From the IMG/VR virus record IMGVR_UViG_3300034358_000008, positions 1-64,000 of that record: 64,000 bases of DNA; one strand, 5' to 3'. Positions within the stretch are counted from its first letter, which is position 1. Each line of letters starts with the position of its first letter. Positions 49,064 to 55,671 of the stretch are shown in pieces. Origin of the DNA: a virus. The notes beneath the pieces are model-generated. The model was not told the origin of the DNA. It searched no databases and saw only the letters and a list, made by a program, of their open reading frames with translations. The translations under genes were made by a program, and so were the position numbers.

Positions 49064-50275
49064 ATGTTTGAAATGATGCTAACTACGGCATTTAAGCTAG
49101 GGTTACCAGATAACTCAGATTTACCGTTCCCATCGGGTACTCCTTTCCAAGGTGTAGTGAGTGCAAGTAACTTTATTACAGGTACCGCTTTAGCGTCAGC
49201 AATAAGTTTAACCCAAGGTACTGGGATGAATAGCGACGCGGGCTGGTTGCACTTTATAGAAGACAATGGATTAGAACTGTACATTGCGAAGAAACCACTA
49301 CGTTACAATGTCACGTGGGAAGAAATTAACGTTCGTCAGAAAGCCACTGAAGTTACTATCGGTGGTGAGGTTTACGTGGTTAAATTCTTAACCGGTATGA
49401 CTGCTCCTAATCTGATGGCTGCCCCTGCTAACCGGGGTGGCCAATGGAATAGATACATCTATAACGTGTATGGTGGACCATATAAATCGTCACTACCTGC
49501 TGGTACATTGAACTGGGGACCTTATTCCGAAAGTATGCTCGGTATTTACACGGCTGGGCAATCTCAAGAAAATGGTGGGTTATGTCTAATGGCAGAGCCC
49601 GTAACTCAAGGTGGTCATGCGACACGAGGGGTCTCATGGACTGATTCCAGCGATCCTAACATCATGGGGTTATGGTACATCACCCCTAATACCCCACGTA
49701 CGTGGTATGGTTGGCGCCCGGTATTGTTCAAGAAATCGACCTTACCACCAACACCTTATAAAGGTCTGGTAGCTGGTGCTAGTCTGATTACTCCGTCGGC
49801 TTTATCTACCTTGGCGGGTTACACTAGTGGTACGCTTATGGATGATGCTACCCCATGGATGCACTTCATTGAAGACAACGGTAAGGAAGTTTACGTTGCG
49901 CAGAGGTCATTTCGTGATAAGTGTACTAGAGCTAGTTTGAACACTGCCGGGATTGGTAATACGGCTAATGGTAAAACTCTCACGATTGGAGGCAAACAGT
50001 ATAAGTGTCGTTTGTTGACAGAGGCTGAGTGGAACCGTTACATGTACGGTGTGTATGGTGATACGTACACAACGGTAAACACGTTGGAATGGGCATCCTT
50101 TAATGATGCTCAGTTGGGTGTTTGTGCAGGCGGTGTAATCGCTGGTGGTCTTAGTCATACCTTCGATGGTACTACCCGTGGATTCACATCCATTGCTGGG
50201 GCTTGGCAAACCAACGACGGTTCACCCGGTACGTCAGGTTATGCATGGCGTCCAATTCTGGAACTCATTCCGTAA
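49064..50275 (+). CDS. lectin/FGE-like tandem protein 3 (probable adhesin)
   Basis: 403 residues, nine bases after protein 2. Its second repeat shows the FGE-like signature most clearly: KCRLLTEAEWNRYMYGVYGD, with YAWRPILELIP at the end. TPFQGVV and TPYKGLV open the repeats. Cys residues are confined to repeat 2. Confidence 0.72.
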   Translation: MFEMMLTTAFKLGLPDNSDLPFPSGTPFQGVVSASNFITGTALASAISLTQGTGMNSDAGWLHFIEDNGLELYIAKKPLRYNVTWEEINVRQKATEVTIGGEVYVVKFLTGMTAPNLMAAPANRGGQWNRYIYNVYGGPYKSSLPAGTLNWGPYSESMLGIYTAGQSQENGGLCLMAEPVTQGGHATRGVSWTDSSDPNIMGLWYITPNTPRTWYGWRPVLFKKSTLPPTPYKGLVAGASLITPSALSTLAGYTSGTLMDDATPWMHFIEDNGKEVYVAQRSFRDKCTRASLNTAGIGNTANGKTLTIGGKQYKCRLLTEAEWNRYMYGVYGDTYTTVNTLEWASFNDAQLGVCAGGVIAGGLSHTFDGTTRGFTSIAGAWQTNDGSPGTSGYAWRPILELIP

Positions 50276-50285
50276 CGTCATAAAG

Positions 50286-50304
50286 CCCCTCCTTTACGGA
50301 GGGG
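50286..50304. terminator. bidirectional terminator
   Basis: Stem CCCCTCC/GGAGGGG, loop TTTAC, flanked by ACGTCATAAAG and TCTTATTTCGTC. Convergent junction. Confidence 0.88.
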
Positions 50305-50316
50305 TCTTATTTCGTC

Positions 50317-50568
50317 TTACATCGAGATAGGGATAGACCAGCTCGATGGAGGTTCAATCGTTTCACGGGTGAAGTTACATGTAATCAGAGTACGGTCGTT
50401 ACACTTGACTGAGATTGACGTGATACCCATACCTTGGTCTTTGATACCGTACACATGCTTAACGTCTGGGTGGCTGTTGTGGAGGTTTACCAGTAGTTGT
50501 TGCCATGTAATACCAGCGTCACCCAATAACAAACGGATGCTATCTACGATCTTTTCATTGCGAGTCAT
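50317..50568 (-). CDS. hypothetical protein
   Basis: 83 residues. Helical N-terminus then beta (GITSISVKCNDRTLITCNF). Last gene of a three-gene minus operon; overlaps its neighbour by 4 bases. Possibly a distant relative of the next two. Confidence 0.7.
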   Translation of the reverse strand: MTRNEKIVDSIRLLLGDAGITWQQLLVNLHNSHPDVKHVYGIKDQGMGITSISVKCNDRTLITCNFTRETIEPPSSWSIPISM

Positions 50569-50792
50569 TTTTGTAATCCTTCTATTGTAAATGTGTGACG
50601 TACTTGAATTTCATTGTTAGTACCTTTGAATATCCATGTAAACTCAGTCTCACTCGGTGTAAGCTTTCGCTTAACCACTATGATCCGAGCAACACCGGTG
50701 CACTTAGCTTTCACTACCGGTAAGATATCTGCCAAGCAGTCGTCGTAGATGCCTTGTTGTAAGGCTAATCGATCTTCTTCTATAACTAGCAT
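50565..50792 (-). CDS. small paralog, EEDRL type
   Basis: 75 residues from minus ATG 50792. MLVIEEDRLALQQG, CTGVARIIVVKRK and FTWIFKGTNNE match the neighbour's MKIITEDRLLQIWG, CSGVKTLTMVHRN and LTWLFKGHNGE. Function unknown. Confidence 0.72.
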   Translation of the reverse strand: MLVIEEDRLALQQGIYDDCLADILPVVKAKCTGVARIIVVKRKLTPSETEFTWIFKGTNNEIQVRHTFTIEGLQK

Positions 50793-51058
50793 ACGGTACG
50801 GTCCGAATGCCACTGACAGTATGCTTGCAGTACCGCGCGTTCACCGTTATGTCCTTTGAACAACCATGTGAGTAGTTCACCAAACTGCGGTAGTCCAGCT
50901 GCGTCTTCACCGATAAAGGTTTTATTACGATGTACCATGGTCAAGGTCTTAACACCTGAACATTCTTGTAGGATGTCCCGATTAACATCTGGATATGAAT
51001 TTGTTGCATGTTCGTATCCCCAGATTTGTAGCAGTCTGTCTTCTGTTATGATTTTCAT
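50786..51058 (-). CDS. small paralog, TEDRL type
   Basis: 90 residues from minus ATG 51058; the frame extends to 51127 through a terminator. Paralog of 50565-50792. First gene of the operon. Confidence 0.72.
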   Translation of the reverse strand: MKIITEDRLLQIWGYEHATNSYPDVNRDILQECSGVKTLTMVHRNKTFIGEDAAGLPQFGELLTWLFKGHNGERAVLQAYCQWHSDRTVC

Positions 51059-51092
51059 TTTGTACGCCTTTTTAGTTAAAAGCAAAATAAAG

Positions 51093-51110
51093 TCCTCCCC
51101 GAAGGGAGGA
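51093..51110 (-). terminator. intrinsic terminator (minus strand)
   Basis: Stem TCCTCCC/GGGAGGA, TTCG loop on the minus strand, then ACTTTATTTTGC. Confidence 0.85.
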
Positions 51111-51186
51111 GCTTTACCAACCCACAAACCAACACTAAAGGAGAACCATCATGCAATCCACAATGGAGTAACGTTATCGCTTCCGT
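51093..51186 (-). ncRNA. candidate small RNA, about 90 nt
   Basis: Bounded by the ATAGTATGTA element at 51187-51196 and the terminator at 51093-51110 with no reading frame between. This is the architecture of a short non-coding transcript. It may instead be a leader that attenuates the operon at 51058. Confidence 0.45.
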
Positions 51187-51196
51187 TACATACTAT
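51187..51196 (-). promoter_or_regulatory. ATAGTATGTA element (4 of 4)
   Basis: GTAATAGTATGTAA on the minus strand, identical over 14 bases to the copy before tRNA-Trp. Confidence 0.6.
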
Positions 51197-51210
51197 TACA
51201 ACAAAGTATG

Positions 51211-52374
51211 TTAATCTAGGAAGTCGACTTCGAATTCTGCTTGTTCATTGGAGGTGTCCAAAGCGTTAACCATGTACTGGTTGTTATCCACTTCTTGAGG
51301 ACTGGTTTGGTTTGCAGCAAGATCGAGATATTCGGTCATGTAAGGGAGTGGGTTCTTCTCAGGCCATTCCAGTTCAAAACCAGTAACTTCCAAGAACTCA
51401 GCGTAGTGAGCTTCAGTCAGTTGACCTTTATGGCCAGTGAAGATACCAGCAGCATTACCATTGAACAGGACCCATTGGATCATCTTCTTCAGTGTCACAC
51501 CCGGCAGTTCACGACCTTCAGAGAACAGGTACATCAACCAACGAACTTCCGACATCAGAACTTCCCAATACAACTTGGTGCATTCTTCTTTGGTTTGTTC
51601 GTATGCAAGACGTCCACGTTCCGTTTTAAGCAGGGCTTTGATTACTTCCTGACCGAACTGTGCATGGATCTCGAACTCGTCGATAGCGATCTTCTGGACA
51701 CCCATAACGATAGGTTGGAAGCGACCCATCTTACCGAAGGCGAAGGTCACAGCAAACGAAGCCATGAACTGAACACGTTCTAGGTAGTACAGAGCCATGA
51801 AGAACTTGAAGATCTTGTTGTACAAGTCTTGATCGTTCGGGATAGTACCACAAGCGTAAGCATGGGAAGCATCATGTGCCTCACCCATTACTTTAGCTAC
51901 TGTCACCAGACGCTCTTGGGCTTCTTGTACTTTCAGAATCTCATCCAGAATAACCTGTGGATTCTTAAACGAGTTACGCACGATCTCTGAGTAGGTCAGA
52001 GCGTGCAGGTTCTCGTTGGAGTTGATCAGTACGTAGCCTGCCCACACACGGGAGTCAGTCATTACTGGACCAAGGATGTTTACGATAGCACGGGATGCAG
52101 TAGCGTCAGCTTCCCATTGCCATGCCAGAGTCTTGATCATCATCTCGTAAGAAGTACGGTCACACGTTTCAAACTCGTGGAGACAGTCAGCATACGGGAA
52201 TTCATTCTCATCCCAATCCATCATCTTCAAACGTTTGTACAGGTTGAAGAGGATCGGGTGATGGTTGTTGATAGAATCGAACAGGCCCGGCTCCTGACCC
52301 AGAATGATCTCGTTGGAATCGTAGTCGGACTTGTTAGCGTTAAAGATTTTAATCGGGAGATCTACGTTGGACAT
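51211..52374 (-). CDS. nrdB: class Ia ribonucleotide reductase beta subunit
   Basis: 387 residues. NrdB houses the di-iron centre and tyrosyl radical that starts ribonucleotide reduction. Visible are NENLHALTYSEI (ligands Glu and His plus the radical Tyr position), YYLERVQFMASF (Glu), and DEFEIHAQF (Glu and His). The acidic C-terminal tail (EQAEFEVDFLD) is the usual docking peptide for NrdA. The gene lies 3.3 kb from nrdA, separated by plus-strand genes. Confidence 0.95.
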   Translation of the reverse strand: MSNVDLPIKIFNANKSDYDSNEIILGQEPGLFDSINNHHPILFNLYKRLKMMDWDENEFPYADCLHEFETCDRTSYEMMIKTLAWQWEADATASRAIVNILGPVMTDSRVWAGYVLINSNENLHALTYSEIVRNSFKNPQVILDEILKVQEAQERLVTVAKVMGEAHDASHAYACGTIPNDQDLYNKIFKFFMALYYLERVQFMASFAVTFAFGKMGRFQPIVMGVQKIAIDEFEIHAQFGQEVIKALLKTERGRLAYEQTKEECTKLYWEVLMSEVRWLMYLFSEGRELPGVTLKKMIQWVLFNGNAAGIFTGHKGQLTEAHYAEFLEVTGFELEWPEKNPLPYMTEYLDLAANQTSPQEVDNNQYMVNALDTSNEQAEFEVDFLD

Positions 52375-52454
52375 GATGGACCTTTAAGTGAGTTGTGTTG
52401 TCTACAATAAATACGTCAACGAAGTAATCTTTGTATTAGAACCTATTTAAAGAG

Positions 52455-52462
52455 TATATTAC
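52455..52462 (+). promoter_or_regulatory. early promoter motif TATATTAC
   Basis: AACCTATTTAAAGAG then TATATTAC, 36 bases before the gene at 52498, in the divergent gap next to nrdB. Confidence 0.75.
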
Positions 52463-52497
52463 TGTTGGGAGATACTTACCTTAAAGGAGTTTTGAAA

Positions 52498-52830
52498 ATG
52501 AGTTTTCGTAAGGGTAGTGGTGCGATCATATTCTTAAGTATGGATCGCATGCTGGACAACTGCTTCTTCAGTCGTCCGGTACGTTCGTTCTATTACACCC
52601 ATGTGATGTTGTCGAACATCAAAAATGATTCTAAGGTACAAGACGCAGAGAAGCGTCTGCGCCGTAACTCGACTATCCAACAAATGACTGTACGTGGTCA
52701 CATGGTTGATCGCGATGGTTACTTCAAGTGGGTGAAGAAGACTTCCCCAATGGACTACGCCTTTAAACCAACCCAAGAACAACGTCAGTCATTTGAAGCA
52801 ATCGGCCTACCATTAGTGAGTTTTACATGA
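52498..52830 (+). CDS. early hypothetical protein
   Basis: 110 residues from ATG 52498 (AAGGAG further upstream). Basic middle (DAEKRLRRNSTIQQMTVRGH). Overlaps the next gene by 4 bases. No family recognised. Confidence 0.73.
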   Translation: MSFRKGSGAIIFLSMDRMLDNCFFSRPVRSFYYTHVMLSNIKNDSKVQDAEKRLRRNSTIQQMTVRGHMVDRDGYFKWVKKTSPMDYAFKPTQEQRQSFEAIGLPLVSFT

Positions 52831-53192
52831 AGAAAATACACCCTGCGAAAGTAACCCGCAAGTCGTTCCATAATCAACGTAGCCATGAAGCTGCTCTTTA
52901 TGCCGTTGAGATCATTAACCACATGATCCATCGGGCGAGTCAAGGTGACATCATTTTCGAATACGAGAATCTGGTTAAACCTAACTTCGAAGCGGAGTTC
53001 TTCGGCAACGGGACGTTCGCTGGTCTGTTTCTGCGTGACGGTGAGAACTGTCGTGTCCAGATCATCGGCGATGAAACCGATCCTGACAGTGGTTTGATCT
53101 ACTGTACCAAACGCAATATCCGCGAATACTTCAAACTGTGGCGTGTGGCTAAAATCGTCAACGTCAACAAAGTAACTGATCTTACCAAATAA
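52827..53192 (+). CDS. hypothetical protein
   Basis: 121 residues. Basic head (KKIHPAKVTRKSFHNQRSHEAA), then strands around GLFLRDGENCRVQIIGDE. No family recognised. Confidence 0.73.
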   Translation: MKKIHPAKVTRKSFHNQRSHEAALYAVEIINHMIHRASQGDIIFEYENLVKPNFEAEFFGNGTFAGLFLRDGENCRVQIIGDETDPDSGLIYCTKRNIREYFKLWRVAKIVNVNKVTDLTK

Positions 53193-53204
53193 AGGAGTAA
53201 CCCC

Positions 53205-53708
53205 ATGAACAATACTTGCCAAGTGTCTAAGATGATGGATATTCATCGTGACGTAGTTCCAGTTCATCCATCGACCCTTTCTATGGCTGGACACATTGAA
53301 AACATCCAGCAGACGCTTAAAGGCGTTACCTGCGAAGTGATCAATGATGAAGACATCATCCCTGATGATACCCCAGTTAAAGCAGAGATCGTCATCGATC
53401 CTCTTGATCTGGGTGCACATCGCCAACACATCCTCGATCTGTTGCAACGTCGTTCTGCGATGTTGAGAAGCACTCAACAGTTCGTGTGGTTCACCTTCCG
53501 TAAAGAAGCCGATGGTGGTGTGTACTTAAGCTGGCCTGTTGCTGGTTATCAGCATCTGCCTTCACGCATCATTGCTCGGGATTCTCGCGTTGTCCAGGCT
53601 AGTCGTCGACTTAGCAACCGGGTGCACATCAAAGCCGTTACTGTGATCGGGGCTATCCGTACCTTCGATAGCTACTTCCCATGGATCAAAGCCAAGTACG
53701 AGGTTTAA
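53205..53708 (+). CDS. hypothetical protein
   Basis: 167 residues, AAGGAG upstream. Mixed fold with a basic second half (RIIARDSRVVQASRRLSNRVH). One base before the next gene. No family recognised. Confidence 0.73.
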   Translation: MNNTCQVSKMMDIHRDVVPVHPSTLSMAGHIENIQQTLKGVTCEVINDEDIIPDDTPVKAEIVIDPLDLGAHRQHILDLLQRRSAMLRSTQQFVWFTFRKEADGGVYLSWPVAGYQHLPSRIIARDSRVVQASRRLSNRVHIKAVTVIGAIRTFDSYFPWIKAKYEV

Positions 53709-53709
53709 G

Positions 53710-54054
53710 ATGTCGATGTGTCCTAAAGCTGATCAGATGGAAAACGGTCTTAAGGCTATTATCAATGAACTCATGGGTTTAGTCTGGGTAGATGCTGGTG
53801 TTAATATACCGGCAATGAAGATCTGGGAAGAGGATAAAGAAATCGAAGTTATCCCAATCGATCGTGCAGCGGGGAACTACCAGATTGACATGCGCGTCGG
53901 TCAGAAACACCTCAGTTTCGGATGGGATACTATCCGTGATATATCTGGTACCTGTGGGGTATATAAGTACGACTGGGGTGACTGTAATGTCAGCGAGTTG
54001 GCTATTGCAGCCGGCTTGGTCCTGACGTACTATGGTCACGCAATGGCTGAGTAA
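53710..54054 (+). CDS. hypothetical protein
   Basis: 114 residues. Acidic middle (IWEEDKEIEVIPID). No family recognised. Last gene of the unit started at 52455. Confidence 0.72.
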   Translation: MSMCPKADQMENGLKAIINELMGLVWVDAGVNIPAMKIWEEDKEIEVIPIDRAAGNYQIDMRVGQKHLSFGWDTIRDISGTCGVYKYDWGDCNVSELAIAAGLVLTYYGHAMAE

Positions 54055-54075
54055 CATTAGAAACTGTTTTATCGC

Positions 54076-54083
54076 TACATCAC
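54076..54083 (+). promoter_or_regulatory. early promoter variant TACATCAC
   Basis: ATTAGAAACTGTTTTATCGC then TACATCAC before the gene at 54117. The ATTAGAAAC...CGC context equals that at 54601. Confidence 0.5.
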
Positions 54084-54116
54084 TATTTTGAATTAACTCC
54101 AGTAAAGGAAAGCTTC

Positions 54117-54566
54117 ATGTCCGTACAACGTATTAATGAAATCAACATGGCTGCTGGTACTCTCGTCGGTAAGACCATGCAAGCATTGATGGGTACCGAT
54201 AAAGAACGTGTGTTCTTGCGTGCAGCTATGGCCCGTGGTGTCGATGTCACTGAACGATTGTTGAAGCTGGTAACCGATGGTATCACTTTTGATACCTGGG
54301 CTGAATACTTCATGAGTGTTAACAGTGGTATCGGTAGTGATGGTGAGTGGGATGCAGCTGATCTCGAAGAGCTGAAAAAGCTCAATGATGAACTAGCTAC
54401 CATTGACCTGCACGAGTACTACGAAACTATCGTCACGCCTTACCTCAATGTCGAACGGTTGAGCTTCGATCTCTCGGAGATGAAAGAGTACCGTGACGTG
54501 ATGGAATCCATCTGGAAAGAAGAAGATGTAGAAGAAGGTGTTGCACCTTCGGAAGAAGTGGCGTAG
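54117..54566 (+). CDS. early paralog array, member 1
   Basis: 149 residues, helical. FDTWAEYFMSVNSG, then a helix and DLHEYYETIVTPYLN, align with the next two genes. An acidic tail (EEDVEEGVAPSEE) is unique to it. Each of the first two array members has its own early promoter. Function unknown. Confidence 0.76.
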   Translation: MSVQRINEINMAAGTLVGKTMQALMGTDKERVFLRAAMARGVDVTERLLKLVTDGITFDTWAEYFMSVNSGIGSDGEWDAADLEELKKLNDELATIDLHEYYETIVTPYLNVERLSFDLSEMKEYRDVMESIWKEEDVEEGVAPSEEVA

Positions 54567-54600
54567 ACTACGCTTGCAACATTAGAAACGCTTTAAAGGC

Positions 54601-54608
54601 TATATTAC
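54601..54608 (+). promoter_or_regulatory. early promoter motif TATATTAC
   Basis: ATTAGAAACGCTTTAAAGGC then TATATTAC. Followed by the leader dyad GGTGATA (54612-54618) and TATCACC (54631-54637), as at 17137. Confidence 0.77.
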
Positions 54609-54664
54609 AAAGGTGATAATCAATCATGAATATCACCATCAATGTTACCTACAGGAGTTACAAC

Positions 54665-55117
54665 ATGTTTGAATTCTTCGCTCAGCCAGTTAAGACCCTT
54701 GCTGAAGTTCGTAACTACAACGATCTCAATTCGTTCGTTCTTATGCGCGGTTTGCAGTTGGGTCTGAACGCCATTGAAAGCAATGATCTGGTTTACATGG
54801 AAGCGGCTCGGGCTGACATCGTGGCCATTCGTGATGCTTTTATCGAGATCATGAATGCACGTTACGATTACCTGACTTGGTACAGCTTCATTCTGTACCT
54901 GAACCGCAAGTCCAAAATCATGGCATTGGATGCATCCGGCGATCTGCTGGCTGCACTTGACATGTTCACCACGTTCGACGCTCAACAGTACTACGCTGAG
55001 TATGTCAAACCTCTGTTCGGTACCATGACTGAAGGTCAGATCATGGCTCACTACGCTACTCAATTGGCTAACGTCGATAAAACTATCGAAGACATGCGAG
55101 TAGCACTCGGTCGTTGA
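54665..55117 (+). CDS. early paralog array, member 2
   Basis: 150 residues from ATG 54665 (AGGAG upstream; the frame also opens at 54626 inside the leader dyad). YLTWYSFILYLNRKS and QQYYAEYVKPLFG match members 1 and 3. Confidence 0.76.
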   Translation: MFEFFAQPVKTLAEVRNYNDLNSFVLMRGLQLGLNAIESNDLVYMEAARADIVAIRDAFIEIMNARYDYLTWYSFILYLNRKSKIMALDASGDLLAALDMFTTFDAQQYYAEYVKPLFGTMTEGQIMAHYATQLANVDKTIEDMRVALGR

Positions 55118-55131
55118 TTTAACCGTAATAA

Positions 55132-55156
55132 GGTGGTATTCTCTCTGAGTACCACC
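55132..55156 (+). terminator. hairpin between array members 2 and 3
   Basis: Stem GGTGGTA/TACCACC with an 11-base loop. No T-tract; may be a leader structure for member 3. Confidence 0.5.
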
Positions 55157-55184
55157 CCTCAACTATATCTACAGGAGTTCCACC

Positions 55185-55613
55185 ATGTCCCATGCATTCA
55201 CCGAAGTGAACATTAAAGCTGCTGCCATTGGCGAAGCTCTGTTGCAAAAGGCTATCATCGATGGTGACATCGAAACCCTCAAAGCCTTCCGTCAATGTGC
55301 AGCTGACCTGTACGAAAACCTCATTCAGGTGGTTGATACCAAACCTGATTTCGCCACTTGGCATGCTCTGTTCCTCAAACTGAACAAAGAAACAACGATG
55401 AACCAACTCGATACCACTGGCGAGTTCACTCGTCTGGTTAACCTGTTGGATGACATCGATGCTGGCGCGCACTATCGGACTGAAGTAGTTCCGCTGTTCG
55501 CCATGGGTAAAGCCCCGTTCGAAGCTGAACGTGATATGTGCCTCGGTAACCTGGATGAGCTGATCGCCATCGTTATTCGTCGCAGTGCTGAAGATAAAGC
55601 TTCTGACGTATAA
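55185..55613 (+). CDS. early paralog array, member 3
   Basis: 142 residues, AGGAG upstream. FATWHALFLKLNKET and GAHYRTEVVPLFA match members 1 and 2. Followed by a bidirectional terminator. Confidence 0.76.
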   Translation: MSHAFTEVNIKAAAIGEALLQKAIIDGDIETLKAFRQCAADLYENLIQVVDTKPDFATWHALFLKLNKETTMNQLDTTGEFTRLVNLLDDIDAGAHYRTEVVPLFAMGKAPFEAERDMCLGNLDELIAIVIRRSAEDKASDV

Positions 55614-55629
55614 CTGAAACGGCATAAAG

Positions 55630-55649
55630 CCCCTACCTTCGGGTAGGGG
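55630..55649. terminator. bidirectional terminator
   Basis: Stem CCCCTACC/GGTAGGGG, TTCG loop, flanked by GGCATAAAG and TCTTATGTTATTTCTTTTTT. Between array member 3 and nrdA. Confidence 0.9.
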
Positions 55650-55671
55650 TCTTATGTTATTTCTTTTTTGT

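Noticed and set aside
51150-51170. Six-codon plus-strand frame behind a perfect AAGGAG
   Set aside because: Too short to support as a gene and lies antisense to the candidate small RNA; the RBS may be chance.
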